From positions 1-64,000 of the forward strand of contig NZ_JANHKP010000016.1 of the NCBI RefSeq assembly GCF_024497955.1: DNA of 64,000 nucleotides, written 5' to 3'. Both the position numbers and the translations under genes were made by a program. The DNA comes from Streptomyces sp. C10-9-1 (GTDB lineage Bacteria; Actinomycetota; Actinomycetes; Streptomycetales; Streptomycetaceae). Below the pieces are notes generated by a model. That model saw only the letters and a list, made by a program, of their open reading frames with translations. It searched no databases and had not been told where the DNA came from. Positions 1 to 8,588 of this stretch are shown here, one piece after another (position 1 is the stretch's first letter; the number at the start of each line of letters is the position of its first letter).

Positions 1-71
1 CAGGGGCGGATAGACGTTTGTCGCACCCGACCTGCCCGTTCGATCATGGAAGTCTCGATCGAGGAGGCTTC

Positions 72-452
72 GTGGGACTGTGTCTGTTCCCCGGGGATGG
101 TGACCTCACCAGCCCGGACATCAGCTGGTCCTACTCGGGCTTCAGCGCCTTCCGCCAGCGCTTGGCCCAGGCCGAGGGGTTCACGCTGCCGGACATGAGG
201 GGCTTCGGCGGGGACCGGCAATGGAGTGAGATCTCATCGACGCTTGAGCCCCTGCTCGACCATCCTGACGACGCTGGCGATCTATCCGCCGCCGACTGTG
301 CCCGGGTCCTGCCCCGGCTGGCCGAGATCATCACGGAGTGGGAGGGCGAGGAAGGTGACTCCACCCTCTCGCGACACATCGAGGACGCCCGACAGCTCGT
401 GATCGTGTTGAAGACCTGCGTCGACTCGAACGTCGAACTGCTCTTTGGGTGA
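72..452 (+). CDS. Conserved small protein of unknown function, 126 aa
   Basis: I do not recognise a function. The protein is acidic and soluble, with no signal peptide or membrane segment, and ends with an aromatic/aliphatic tail (ELLFG). The reading frame is open to the left edge of the window, but the GTG at 72 is the best start: a GAGGAGG ribosome site lies at 61-67, and the product then begins VGLCLFPGDGDL. The WSYSGF and GFGGDR patches and the evenly spaced helices look like a folded single-domain protein. Base composition is somewhat lower in GC than the genes to its right. Small acidic proteins like this are sometimes immunity-type proteins, but nothing adjacent supports that here. Confidence 0.6.
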   Translation: MGLCLFPGDGDLTSPDISWSYSGFSAFRQRLAQAEGFTLPDMRGFGGDRQWSEISSTLEPLLDHPDDAGDLSAADCARVLPRLAEIITEWEGEEGDSTLSRHIEDARQLVIVLKTCVDSNVELLFG

Positions 453-781
453 CCGTGAGAAGGACCCAGCTGCCAGCCGTCGAGCCGGGACGGCTTTGAG
501 GAAATGACATGGCCGTGAGACAGCACCCATGCCAACCCGCGTGAGACACCGCCAAGACCTGCAGGTCACAGCGTCGCGATATGACACCGAAAGCGAGAAC
601 CTACAGGCTTCCTGCCGGTTCACAGAGCGCCTGTCACCGATCGCGTTGTCAACCGACCGGCCGAGTCGGCACGGGCCGTGCGACGAGGCGACCGGAGGGA
701 CCCCGGGGCACGACGGAGGCGGTCTCCGAGGCCGCCGAATATCCCCGTGCCGTGCCACCGGCTGACGGGCAGACTCGCCCC
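453..781. other. Intergenic stretch, no gene seen
   Basis: This 329-bp gap separates the first small gene from the TOPRIM-type gene. Reading frames across it lack streptomycete third-position GC bias and plausible ribosome sites. I see no tRNA, clear terminator hairpin or recognisable operator. Confidence 0.5.
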
Positions 782-1399
782 ATGGCGGACATGAGGGCGT
801 TCCGGGATGCGGTCACCGGCTGGGCGGCGGGGGGTCCCGGGGGGCCGGCGCGCGATCTGGCGGAGCGCCTGGGGGTGCGGACCGCGGTGCTTCTGGAAGG
901 GCGGAGCGACCTCGCGGCCGTCGAGGCGCTGGCCGCCCGGCACGGCCGGAGCCTGGACGCCGAGGGCGTGTGCGCCGTGCCGATGGGCGGGGCGATGAAC
1001 GTCGCCCGCTACGCCGGGCTCCTTGGACCCACCGGGCTCGGTCTGCGCCTGACAGGGCTGTGCGACGCGGGCGAGAAGGGCTTCTACGAGCGCGGGCTGG
1101 CGCGCTCCCGGGCTCCGCTCCGGGACGTCTACGTCTGCACCGCGGATCTGGAGGACGAACTCGTCCGCTCGCTCGGCACGGCAGGAGTCGAGGAGATCCT
1201 CCGCGCCGAGGGCGAATTCCGTGCGTGGCAGTCCTTCCAGCGCCAGCCCGCACAGCTCGGCCGGCCCCGGCACCAGCAGCTGCGGCGCTTCCTCGGAACG
1301 AAGAAGGGCCGCAAGATCCGCTACGGCCGGCTCCTTGTCGAGGGCCTCGCAGCGGATCGGACACCGCCCCCGCTCGACGGCCTCCTCACGAGCCTGTGA
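782..1399 (+). CDS. Stand-alone TOPRIM-type (OLD-like) nucleotidyl transferase/hydrolase domain protein
   Basis: The 205-residue protein opens with a helical segment and then AVLLEGRSDLAAVEALA (about residues 33-50), which resembles the first TOPRIM motif with its conserved Glu. A later LCDAGEKGF (about residue 93) and CTADLEDELVRSLG (about residues 118-131) fit the acidic second motif and the linker seen in OLD-family TOPRIM domains. TOPRIM domains bind Mg2+ and act in topoisomerases, primases and OLD nucleases. Here the SMC-like ATPase that OLD proteins normally carry is absent, and no ATPase gene is adjacent. The start is ATG 782; the frame stays open further upstream, but that stretch is not protein-like. 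The TOPRIM assignment is from motifs only; the substrate is unknown. Confidence 0.6.
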   Translation: MADMRAFRDAVTGWAAGGPGGPARDLAERLGVRTAVLLEGRSDLAAVEALAARHGRSLDAEGVCAVPMGGAMNVARYAGLLGPTGLGLRLTGLCDAGEKGFYERGLARSRAPLRDVYVCTADLEDELVRSLGTAGVEEILRAEGEFRAWQSFQRQPAQLGRPRHQQLRRFLGTKKGRKIRYGRLLVEGLAADRTPPPLDGLLTSL

Positions 1400-1690
1400 C
1401 GGCGTGAAGGCACGGGCCCCCTCCGCGTCCGCTCGACAGCGGACGAGCGCGGGCGGCGGACGGCCGACCCGGTGGCAACGGCCGGGCGGGCCCCGGGCAG
1501 ACGCCGCCTGTTCCCGCGGGTGACCTGCGGGCGCCGTCGCCCTCCGTGGGGTGGTCTCCGGACGCTGAGGTCGGGCAAGACCCGCTGGACCCCGGCCCGC
1601 GACAGCCGCCGAAGCGCCACCGGCGGGGGATTCGGCCGGGTCGGGCCAATCGGGTCGACGGGGTGGCCGGGCCACCGATAGACCTGGGGT

Positions 1691-3070
1691 ATGACCTCAG
1701 AATCGGAAGAGTTGCTGCCCGGCACGCGCAGGGCCCTGCTGCACCGCATCGCGGTCGCGCAGACGGAGGGGCGCACGCCCAGCTGTGTGGGAGGCGTGCT
1801 GCGGGACGGGCGAGTCGTGTGGACTGGCTCGCGCACCGGGCTCGACGAGGCCACCGCTCCCGGGACCGACGCCCAGTACCGGATCGGCTCCATCACCAAG
1901 ACCTTCACCGCCGTGCTGGTCATGCGTCTGCGTGACGAGGGGCTCCTCGACCTCGGCGACCCGCTGGAGAAGCACCTTCCCGGCACCGAGGTGGGCGAGG
2001 TGACCGTCGCCCAGCTCCTGGCGCACAGCGGGGGTCTGGGCGCCGAGGCGCCCGCTCCGTGGTGGGAGCGGACGCCGGGCTCCCTGCGTCCCTCGCTCCC
2101 CGACGTGATCGGGGAGGGCGCCCGGATGCATCCCCCCGGCCGTCTGTTCCACTACTCCAACCCCGGTTACACGCTGCTCGGTTCACTCGTCGAGGCGCTG
2201 CGAGGGATGTCCTGGGAGGAAGCCCTCCGGCGCGAGGTCCTCGAACCGCTGGGGCTGCATCGTACGAGCGCTCAGCCGCAGGAGCCGTACGCGAGGGGGT
2301 GGGCCGTTCACCCCTGGGCCGACGCCCTGCTGCCCGAGCCCGCCGAGGACCTGGGCCTGATGGCACCCGCGGGGCAGCTGTGGTCGACCGCCGCCGACCT
2401 GCTCCGCTTCGCCTGGTTCCTGGCGGAGGGTGACGACCGGGTCCTCGGCGCGGCCTCGGTCCGGGAGATGCGCACCCCCGCCGTCCCGGCGTCCGCCGGG
2501 GACTGGAGCGGCACCTACGGTCTGGGGATGCAGATCACCCGCAGCGGGGACCGCACCCTGGTGGGCCACTGCGGTTCCCTGCCGGGCTTCCTGGCCGGCC
2601 TGTGGCTGTGTGTCGAGGAGGGCGTGGCCGCCGTGGCGCTCGCCAACGCCACCTCGGGGCCGCTGCCCGGCCCGGCGGCGGCCGAGCTGGTACGGATCGT
2701 CGCCGACGCGGAGCCCCGCTTCCCGGCCCCCTGGCGCCCCGCCGGGGACGTGGACACCCGGCTCCTGGCCCTGGCGGGCCCCTGGTACTGGGGAACCCAC
2801 GCCTACGGACTCCGCCTCACCTCCGACGGCGGGCTGACGCTCGACCTGCTGCGCGGCGGAGGGCGCGGCTCCCGGTTCGTCGCGGCGGGCGAGGAGGCGT
2901 GGACCGGCCTGGACGGGTACTACGCAGGAGAGACGCTGCGGGTGGTGCGCCGCTCCGACGGGTCGGTCAGCCATCTCGACCTGGGGTCCTTCGTGTTCAC
3001 CCGGGAGCCCTATGAGCCGGGTGACGCGGTGCCGGGCGGTGTGGACGAAGGCGGTTGGCGCGGCATCTGA
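1691..3070 (+). CDS. Serine hydrolase, beta-lactamase/class C penicillin-binding-protein fold
   Basis: The 459-residue protein has the three signatures of class C beta-lactamase-type serine hydrolases: SITK (Ser67 nucleophile, Lys70), YSN at Tyr155-Asn157, and an HCG triad near residue 297 in the HxG position. It has no obvious signal peptide or membrane anchor, so it is probably cytoplasmic. Family members include esterases, D-aminopeptidases and beta-lactamase-like enzymes, so the substrate cannot be stated. The C-terminal 130 residues form a separate beta-rich region of the kind that often follows this catalytic domain. The ATG at 1691 lies just after a GATAGACCTGGGG stretch that could be a -10 region, so the message may be leaderless. 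It is followed by a 149-bp gap and a convergent gene. Confidence 0.85.
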   Translation: MTSESEELLPGTRRALLHRIAVAQTEGRTPSCVGGVLRDGRVVWTGSRTGLDEATAPGTDAQYRIGSITKTFTAVLVMRLRDEGLLDLGDPLEKHLPGTEVGEVTVAQLLAHSGGLGAEAPAPWWERTPGSLRPSLPDVIGEGARMHPPGRLFHYSNPGYTLLGSLVEALRGMSWEEALRREVLEPLGLHRTSAQPQEPYARGWAVHPWADALLPEPAEDLGLMAPAGQLWSTAADLLRFAWFLAEGDDRVLGAASVREMRTPAVPASAGDWSGTYGLGMQITRSGDRTLVGHCGSLPGFLAGLWLCVEEGVAAVALANATSGPLPGPAAAELVRIVADAEPRFPAPWRPAGDVDTRLLALAGPWYWGTHAYGLRLTSDGGLTLDLLRGGGRGSRFVAAGEEAWTGLDGYYAGETLRVVRRSDGSVSHLDLGSFVFTREPYEPGDAVPGGVDEGGWRGI

Positions 3071-3219
3071 GAGCTGCCCGGGCAGCTGCGCCGTGCGGAG
3101 GCTCTCCGGGGGGATGGTCCGGCCCGGAGCGGTCCGCGGCAGGGACGCACGGGCCGGCCGCCTCCTGGGCGGTCGGCCCGTTGCGGCGCCCGGGAGGCCG
3201 GGGTGCCTCGCGCGGGCGC

Positions 3220-3672
3220 TCAGAGGGTGAGCTTGAAGCCCAGATGGGACGGGGTGAAACCAAGGCGCTCATAGAAGCGGTGGGCATCGGTCCGCTTGGT
3301 GTCCGAGGTGAGCTGGACGAGTCCGCACCCCAGGCGGCGTGACTCCTCGACGGCCCACTCGATCAGCTGTGTTCCCAGGCCGCCGCCACGCTCGTCTTGG
3401 TGGATGCGGACGGCTTCGATGATCGCCCGGGTGGCACCGCGTCGAGACAGGCCGGGCACCACGGTGAGCTGCAGCGTGCCGACCACGCGGCCGCCCCGCA
3501 CCGCCACCGTCTGGTGCTGACGGGGGTCCGCGGCCAGCTCTTCGAACGCGGTGAGATACGGGGCGAGGTCGTCCGGCGTCTCCCGCTGCGCTCCCAGCGG
3601 GTCGTCGGCGAGCATGGCCACGATCGCCGGGATGTCCTCTGCCGTCGCGGGGCGTATCTGAAGATCGCTCAT
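3220..3672 (-). CDS. GNAT family N-acetyltransferase
   Basis: The 150-residue protein covers one complete GNAT domain. It starts MSDLQIRPATAEDIPAI. Motif A is DERGGGLGTQLIEWAVEES, which carries the R/Q-x-x-G-x-G/A acetyl-CoA loop in a glycine-rich form. The C-terminal HRFYERLGFTPSHLGFK is the usual motif B. It should acetylate an amine on a small molecule or protein using acetyl-CoA in the cytoplasm; the acceptor is unknown. The next gene on the same strand is a second, unrelated-length GNAT protein, but the 305-bp spacer argues against a tight operon. Confidence 0.9.
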   Translation of the reverse strand: MSDLQIRPATAEDIPAIVAMLADDPLGAQRETPDDLAPYLTAFEELAADPRQHQTVAVRGGRVVGTLQLTVVPGLSRRGATRAIIEAVRIHQDERGGGLGTQLIEWAVEESRRLGCGLVQLTSDTKRTDAHRFYERLGFTPSHLGFKLTL

Positions 3673-3840
3673 GCCCCGCAGACTACGCAGTCCGTCCGTG
3701 CGGTCCGTGGAGGTGCCCGACGGCCGGGAGCAGTGGGGCGAACGGCCCGAGACCGGCGGGCGATGCGGGGTCCCGCGCCCTACCGTCCCGTGCCTCCCGA
3801 GCCGTGGCCCGCTGTCCCCGGTGCGTGGTACGGCTCCGCG

Positions 3841-3888
3841 GCGAGGAGGCGAGGAGGCGAGGAGGCGAGGAGGCGAGGAGGCGAGGAG
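3841..3888. repeat. 8-bp tandem repeat (GCGAGGAG), six perfect copies
   Basis: Six uninterrupted copies of GCGAGGAG, followed by a degenerate seventh (GCGGGGAA). It lies in the 305-bp spacer (3673-3977) between two acetyltransferase genes, about 90 bp from the stop codon of the upstream one. Perfect copies suggest recent expansion or slippage. The rest of the spacer shows no gene. Confidence 0.9.
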
Positions 3889-3977
3889 GCGGGGAAGCGG
3901 GCAGCCCGGGAGCCCTCCGGAACGGGGCGCCGAGCACCCGCTCCGGGGGCGAGGGTCCTCCCGCCGGTTGGCGTGGG

Positions 3978-4832
3978 TCAGCCCGCTGCCACGGTCAGGG
4001 GGGCGAAGCGGCGGGTCCAGTCCCCGGGCAGCTCCTGCATTCCGAGGGTCATCACCGCGTTGTGGGCGATCGTCTCCAGGCCCTGGGCCCGCACCCAGCG
4101 CAGTAGTTCCTCGTGCCGGACGTCGATGTCCGTCCGCAGGGGCCGGTCGGTGCACCGCGCCAGAGAGGCGATCAGCGCCTTCGCCGTGTCCGTGTTCTCG
4201 GCGATCAGAGGGCCGACGACATGCGTGTCCATATTGGGCCAGGCGGCGGTGTAGCCCACCAGAGCGCCCGCCCTCTCCGCCACCCGCAGGTGGTCGGCGA
4301 AGGCGGGAAGACGGGCGAGGAGCGGAGTGCGGTCGGCTCCGAACACCTCGGCGTCCAGACGGAGCATCCGGGGGATGTCCTCCGCTGTCGCGGCACGGGT
4401 GGCGACCGGGGGCACCGCTTCCCCCCGGGTGAAGCGGCCCCGAAGCATCTCGGCCCGCCCCTGGACCCGGAATCCCAGCTCCTCGTAGAGGGGGCGCCCG
4501 GTGGGTGTGGCGTGGAGAGTGAGCGGAGTGTCCCCCACCTCCGCGAGAACGTGCCGCATCAGGCGCCTTCCGATCCCCTGGCGCGAGAACCGTTCGGCGA
4601 CCAGCACCATGCCGATGGCCGCGAGGCCGGGACCGTACGAGGTCACCACGCAGGCGGCGGCCAGGCCCTTGCCGTCGGGGGCGTCGATCCCGTGCCCTGT
4701 GCCGGCGCTCAGCAGGAGTCCCCACTTGTGCTCCTCGCGTGGCCATCCCCGGTCCTCGGAGAGATCGGCGCAGGCGGAGAGGTCACGGTGGGTCAGGTGC
4801 CTGATGGACAGTTCGGCAAGAAGTGTCGGCAT
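3978..4832 (-). CDS. Two-domain GNAT family N-acetyltransferase
   Basis: The 284-residue protein has an N-terminal GNAT domain (about residues 8-140) with the acetyl-CoA loop RFSRQGIGRRLMRHV and the C-terminal LYEELGFRVQ strand-loop. A second, diverged GNAT-like half follows (about 150-275), with MLRLDAEVFGADRT and AGALVGYTAAWPN. This arrangement is common in actinobacterial acetyltransferases in which the second half helps form the acceptor site. The acceptor is unknown. The ATG at 4832 is followed by a normal first strand (LSIRHLTHRDL). No partner gene is coupled to it; a 640-bp non-coding region containing parS lies upstream. Confidence 0.85.
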   Translation of the reverse strand: MPTLLAELSIRHLTHRDLSACADLSEDRGWPREEHKWGLLLSAGTGHGIDAPDGKGLAAACVVTSYGPGLAAIGMVLVAERFSRQGIGRRLMRHVLAEVGDTPLTLHATPTGRPLYEELGFRVQGRAEMLRGRFTRGEAVPPVATRAATAEDIPRMLRLDAEVFGADRTPLLARLPAFADHLRVAERAGALVGYTAAWPNMDTHVVGPLIAENTDTAKALIASLARCTDRPLRTDIDVRHEELLRWVRAQGLETIAHNAVMTLGMQELPGDWTRRFAPLTVAAG

Positions 4833-5040
4833 GGAGCCAGGCTGTACGACTCATGGATCTTCCGTCCAGTCCTTTCGGGCAATACTCGGCCGCCCACTCG
4901 GCCCCGCGGCAGGCGGTGGCCTCTTCGGTTCGGAGCCCGGGGCCGATCCCGGGACCCACCGGCACGGAGCCGTCCGAGCGTGATGGCGCTCCGTCCGACC
5001 GGGAGGAGGGCCTGGCCCGCAGGCAGGGACCGGGCACGTC

Positions 5041-5054
5041 GTTTCACGTGAAAC
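5041..5054. other. parS, ParB-binding centromere site
   Basis: GTTTCACGTGAAAC is an exact match to the 14-bp palindrome bound by Streptomyces ParB. It lies in the 640-bp non-coding stretch 4833-5474, between an acetyltransferase and a flavohaemoprotein gene. Streptomyces parS sites cluster within a few hundred kb of oriC, which fits the core gene content here. Apart from parS and the presumed promoter of the next gene, I see nothing else in this stretch. Confidence 0.92.
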
Positions 5055-5474
5055 ATCCACCGCGACGCCTTCCTCGCCGTGTCCGGCGCGAGGGCTACCG
5101 CGGGATCCCCCCGGGGGAGCGGGCGCCGACCGCGTGCTCCTGAGGGATGCCGGGGACGCGAGTGGCGTTGGTCAACCTCGGGGCCATGGCGGCCGGGGGC
5201 CGGTCGCACCGCCCTGTGCGACGGGGCATTGGGAGAGTGACACAGCCTAGAGGGAAAAGGATTCGCCCGGGCGGGACTTCCCGCTCTTGCCTCCGGCTCC
5301 GTGGGGCCTCTGCCATCCTGCGACAGCGGCCGGTGCGGACGGAGCGCGTGAGGCGCGGCCCCGCACGGCCCCCGACGCGCGGAACCGACCGAGATACGGC
5401 GGGTTCGGCCGGACGCGGCGCCCGGACCGAGATCCGGCGCACCCGATCGAGAGATGTTCGAGTGAGGCAGACAC

Positions 5475-6938
5475 ATGGATGCTCCGGCCGGTATGCCGGC
5501 AGGGAACGGCAGGCCCGGTGGCAGAGGCATACGGGCGACAGCACAGCCGTGGTCCGCACACGGCGGGCACCCGTCGGGCGGCCCCCTCCCCGGCCCCCTG
5601 CCCCCACTGTCCCCCGGCACCGCCCGGCCGAACGCGGAACAGCCGGTGGTCCCCGCCGATCCTGACTCCCCGGTGCGCCCCGCGGGCCCCTGGGCCGCCG
5701 GCCCCGGCAGACGGCCGCAGCTCTCGATCGTCCGGGAAGCCGCGGACCCCGGGGAGGCCCCCGAGGCGCGCCGGGCCCCCACCGCGCCCCCCGTACCGGA
5801 AACCGCCCCCACCGCACCCCCGTCGAGGGACGCCGTCCTCGTACGCCGCACGATGGCCGCCGTCGCACCGGTCGCGGACCAGCTCATCTCGTACTTCTAC
5901 GCCCTGCTCTTCGTCCGCCACCCCGCGCTGCGCCCGATGTTCCCCGTCGCGATGGACCTCCAGCGCGACCGGCTGGTGAAGGCCCTGCTGACCGCCGCGG
6001 AGCACATGGACGACCCTGCCGTCCTCTCGGGCTACCTGGGGGACCTGGGACGCGGCCACCGCAGGTACGGGACGCAGTCCTTCCACTACCCCGCGGTGGG
6101 CGAGGCGCTGATCGGCGCGCTCACCCGCTACGCGGCCGAGGTCTGGGACGCCGAGACGGAGGCGGCCTGGGTGCGCACGTACACCACGATCTCGCAGATC
6201 ATGATCGACGCCGCCGCGGAGGACGAGCGGCGCCACCCCGCCTGGTGGGACGCCGAGGTGGTCTCCCACGACCTGAGGACGCCCGAGGTCGCAGTGGTCA
6301 CCCTGCGGCCCGACCGTCCCTATCCGTTCCTCGCCGGCCAGTACACGGCTCTGGAGACGCCCTGGTGGCCGCGGGTCTGGCGCCACTACTCGTTCGCCGG
6401 GGCGCCGCGTGCCGACGGGCTGCTGACCTTCCACGTCAAGGCGGTGCCTGCGGGCTGGGTCTCCGGAGCCCTGGTGCACCGGGCCCGCCCCGGTGACGTC
6501 CTGAGGATCGGACCGCCCGCCGGGTCGATGACCGTGGACCACGCCTCCGACCGCGGCCTGCTCTGCCTCGGCGGGGGGACGGGGATCGCCCCGATCACGG
6601 CCCTCGTCGAGGACGTGGCCGGGCGCGGCGGACGGCGGCCCGTCGAGGTGTTCTACGGGGCCCGCTCCGACCACGACCTGTACGCCCTCGACACCCTGCG
6701 GCGCCTTGGGCGGACGTACCCCTGGCTCTCGGTGCTCCCCGTGGTCGACGCCGACGCGAGGTTACCCGCGGCCCTGCGCAGGCTGGGGAGGTACGGTCCG
6801 TGGGACGGCTTCGACGCCTGCCTGTCCGGACCCGCCGGAATGATCAGGAACGGGGTGGAGGAGTTGCGCACGCTCGGCTTCCCCGGACGGCGGATCCTGC
6901 ACGACGCGGTCGAGGACCTGGTGCCGTACGCGTACTGA
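5475..6938 (+). CDS. Flavohaemoprotein-like globin/ferredoxin-NADP reductase fusion
   Basis: The 487-residue protein has three parts. A proline/alanine-rich N-terminal extension covers about residues 1-115. A globin domain covers about 118-250, with a GHRRYG segment near residue 195 whose His aligns with the proximal haem ligand. An FAD/NAD(P)H reductase module follows, with RVWRHYSFAG (FAD-binding RxYS), CLGGGTGIAPI (NAD-binding) and a C-terminal tail. Such proteins convert NO plus O2 to nitrate with NAD(P)H, or act as oxygen reductases. The disordered extension is absent from classical Hmp, and the reductase half is closer to the variant flavohaemoproteins of streptomycetes. The start ATG has GAGGCAG just upstream. 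I saw no convincing NsrR-type operator before it. Confidence 0.88.
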   Translation: MDAPAGMPAGNGRPGGRGIRATAQPWSAHGGHPSGGPLPGPLPPLSPGTARPNAEQPVVPADPDSPVRPAGPWAAGPGRRPQLSIVREAADPGEAPEARRAPTAPPVPETAPTAPPSRDAVLVRRTMAAVAPVADQLISYFYALLFVRHPALRPMFPVAMDLQRDRLVKALLTAAEHMDDPAVLSGYLGDLGRGHRRYGTQSFHYPAVGEALIGALTRYAAEVWDAETEAAWVRTYTTISQIMIDAAAEDERRHPAWWDAEVVSHDLRTPEVAVVTLRPDRPYPFLAGQYTALETPWWPRVWRHYSFAGAPRADGLLTFHVKAVPAGWVSGALVHRARPGDVLRIGPPAGSMTVDHASDRGLLCLGGGTGIAPITALVEDVAGRGGRRPVEVFYGARSDHDLYALDTLRRLGRTYPWLSVLPVVDADARLPAALRRLGRYGPWDGFDACLSGPAGMIRNGVEELRTLGFPGRRILHDAVEDLVPYAY

Positions 6939-6958
6939 AGCCGGCCCGGCGGCCTGGC

Positions 6959-7438
6959 TCAGCCCAGGTCCGGTGCGTGCATGGCCCGCACGCCCTCGAT
7001 GTTGCCGTCCAGGTAGTGGCGCAGGGACAGCGGAACCAGGTGGACGGCGGCGATGCCGACCCTGCTGAAGGGCACCCGCACGATCTCGTACTCGCCGACC
7101 GGCTCCTCCACCTCGGGGCCGTGCCGGAGCGAGGGGTTCATCGACTCCAGGCGGCAGACGAAGAAGTGCTGCACCTTCACACCGGTCACGCCGCCGTCCG
7201 CGATGTGCTCCACCGTGTCGACGAAGCAGGGGACCACATCGGTGATCTTGGCGCCGAGTTCCTCGTGCACCTCGCGGTGCAGGGCGTCGACCACGGTGGC
7301 GTCCCCCGGCTCCACGCCTCCGCCGGGGGTGAGCCAGTAGGGGTCCATCCCGGGCTTGGTGCGCTTGATCAGGACGAGGTCGCCGCCGTCGAGCAGGACG
7401 GCGCGTGCGGTGCGCTTGACCACGGGTCGTTCGGTCAT
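6959..7438 (-). CDS. Nudix hydrolase
   Basis: The 159-residue protein is a single Nudix domain. The Nudix helix reads GGVEPGDATVVDALHREVHE with the catalytic REVHEEL core; the first Glu of the consensus (Gx5E) is replaced, but the metal-binding RExxEE residues are intact. It should hydrolyse a nucleoside-diphosphate-linked substrate; which one cannot be told. The chosen ATG at 7438 gives MTERPVVKRTARAVLL, the normal first strand. There is no clear ribosome site. It ends 20 bp from the convergent flavohaemoprotein gene and is preceded, on the same strand, by a LysR regulator 67 bp upstream. Confidence 0.85.
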   Translation of the reverse strand: MTERPVVKRTARAVLLDGGDLVLIKRTKPGMDPYWLTPGGGVEPGDATVVDALHREVHEELGAKITDVVPCFVDTVEHIADGGVTGVKVQHFFVCRLESMNPSLRHGPEVEEPVGEYEIVRVPFSRVGIAAVHLVPLSLRHYLDGNIEGVRAMHAPDLG

Positions 7439-7505
7439 GGCAAGAGAGTGGCCCACATCGGGCCCTCTGAAACGCGTGCCCGGTCCGGATGCGCTGCGAA
7501 GGCGG

Positions 7506-8396
7506 TCACCAGTCGGCGGCCGCACGGAGCAGGTGGTCGTGGGCGCGGGCGATGTGCGGATGGGCCAGTGTGCCGGTGCGGACCACGAGGAAGTACGTCC
7601 GCAGCGGAGGGACGGGGGGCTCCAGGAGGGGGATCAGCCGCCCCTCTCTCAGCGCCCCCTCGCACAGATAGCGCGGCAGCACGGCGAGCCCCGCTCCCGC
7701 GGTGGTCGCCGCGAGGACCGCGTGCAGGTCGGGCGCGACCACGGCAGCCGCGGCCGCAGGACGCGACTCGAACACCGCGTGCCAGTAGCGCGAGACGAGC
7801 GGCAGCGACTCGTGCACCTCCACGACGGGCAGCTGCGCGAGGACCACGTGTCCCTTGCGGAGGTCCTCCGGCGGGAGGTGGTGCGCCCAGCGCGGGGCGG
7901 CGACGAGGACGTGCTCCTCGTCGCAGAGGGCGGTCGACGCCAGGAGGCGTCCGCGCGGGCGGGCGGTGGTGATCGCCAGGTCGTGGTGGCCCGCGGACAG
8001 CCCGTCCAGCGAACTCTCCGCCGTGCCGAAGGACGTCCGCAGGGCCAGCCCCTGGGACACCAGGGGGGTGAGTGCGGGCAGGGCACGGACCGCGGTGAAC
8101 TCGGGCGGACCCGCGAGATGCAGTGTGCGGACCGCGGAGTCGTCCCGCAGCCCCCCTTCGGCGATCTCCACCAGTGCGTCCAGGTGCGGGGCGGCCCGGT
8201 GGGCGAGTTCGTCGCCGATGGTGGTCGGAGTGACACCGCGGGCCTTGCGCAGGAAGAGCGGACGGCCGAGCTGGCGCTCCAGTGTCCGTATCTGGCCGGT
8301 CACCGCCGGTTGGGAGAGCCCCAGCAGTGCCGCGGCCCGTGTGAAGGACCCGGCCCGGTGCACCGTGACGAACGTGCGCAGCAGGGCCAGATCCAT
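7506..8396 (-). CDS. LysR family transcriptional regulator
   Basis: The 296-residue protein has an N-terminal winged helix-turn-helix (residues 1-60: FTRAAALLGLSQPAVTGQIR, then LERQLGRPLFLR). An effector-binding domain of the PBP2 type fills the rest (about 85-290). The ATG at 8396 is set by GGGAGG seven bases upstream; an earlier start would put the ribosome site inside the gene. It lies downstream of, and on the same strand as, the PLP-dependent lyase gene, with a hairpin between them, so it has its own promoter. LysR proteins usually bind T-N11-A sites near their own start; the AT-rich stretch around 8440-8455 is the likeliest location. Ligand unknown. Confidence 0.9.
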   Translation of the reverse strand: MDLALLRTFVTVHRAGSFTRAAALLGLSQPAVTGQIRTLERQLGRPLFLRKARGVTPTTIGDELAHRAAPHLDALVEIAEGGLRDDSAVRTLHLAGPPEFTAVRALPALTPLVSQGLALRTSFGTAESSLDGLSAGHHDLAITTARPRGRLLASTALCDEEHVLVAAPRWAHHLPPEDLRKGHVVLAQLPVVEVHESLPLVSRYWHAVFESRPAAAAAVVAPDLHAVLAATTAGAGLAVLPRYLCEGALREGRLIPLLEPPVPPLRTYFLVVRTGTLAHPHIARAHDHLLRAAADW

Positions 8397-8535
8397 GCCA
8401 TGACCTCCCGATCCGGCGATGCTCTCGAACCCGGCCAACTATAAATATGTCGATAGGGCGCTGTCGCTAGGGTGATTGGACACTGACGCTGAGTCAATTA
8501 GCCTTGTCCGCACGGTTCTTCGCAGGGGGAACCGG

Positions 8536-8572
8536 AACGGTCCGAGCCACGAGGGGGGAGGCTCGGACCGTT
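8536..8572 (-). terminator. Rho-independent-type hairpin after the PLP-dependent lyase gene
   Basis: A perfect 13-bp stem (8536-8548 pairing with 8560-8572) with an 11-nt loop lies 17 bp past the stop codon of the lyase gene and before the LysR promoter region. There is no U tract, as is usual in streptomycetes. Confidence 0.75.
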
Positions 8573-8588
8573 CGCCGGGGGGCCGGGG

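Noticed and set aside
581-781. N-terminal extension of the TOPRIM-type gene
   Set aside because: The frame is open, but the residues are not protein-like and ATG 782 begins the conserved part.
3841-3888. CRISPR-like array
   Set aside because: The units are 8 bp and contiguous with no spacers, so this is a simple tandem repeat. No cas genes are present.
5400-5474. NsrR operator before the flavohaemoprotein gene
   Set aside because: I found no 11-1-11 palindrome of the NsrR type; regulation by NO is not shown by the sequence.
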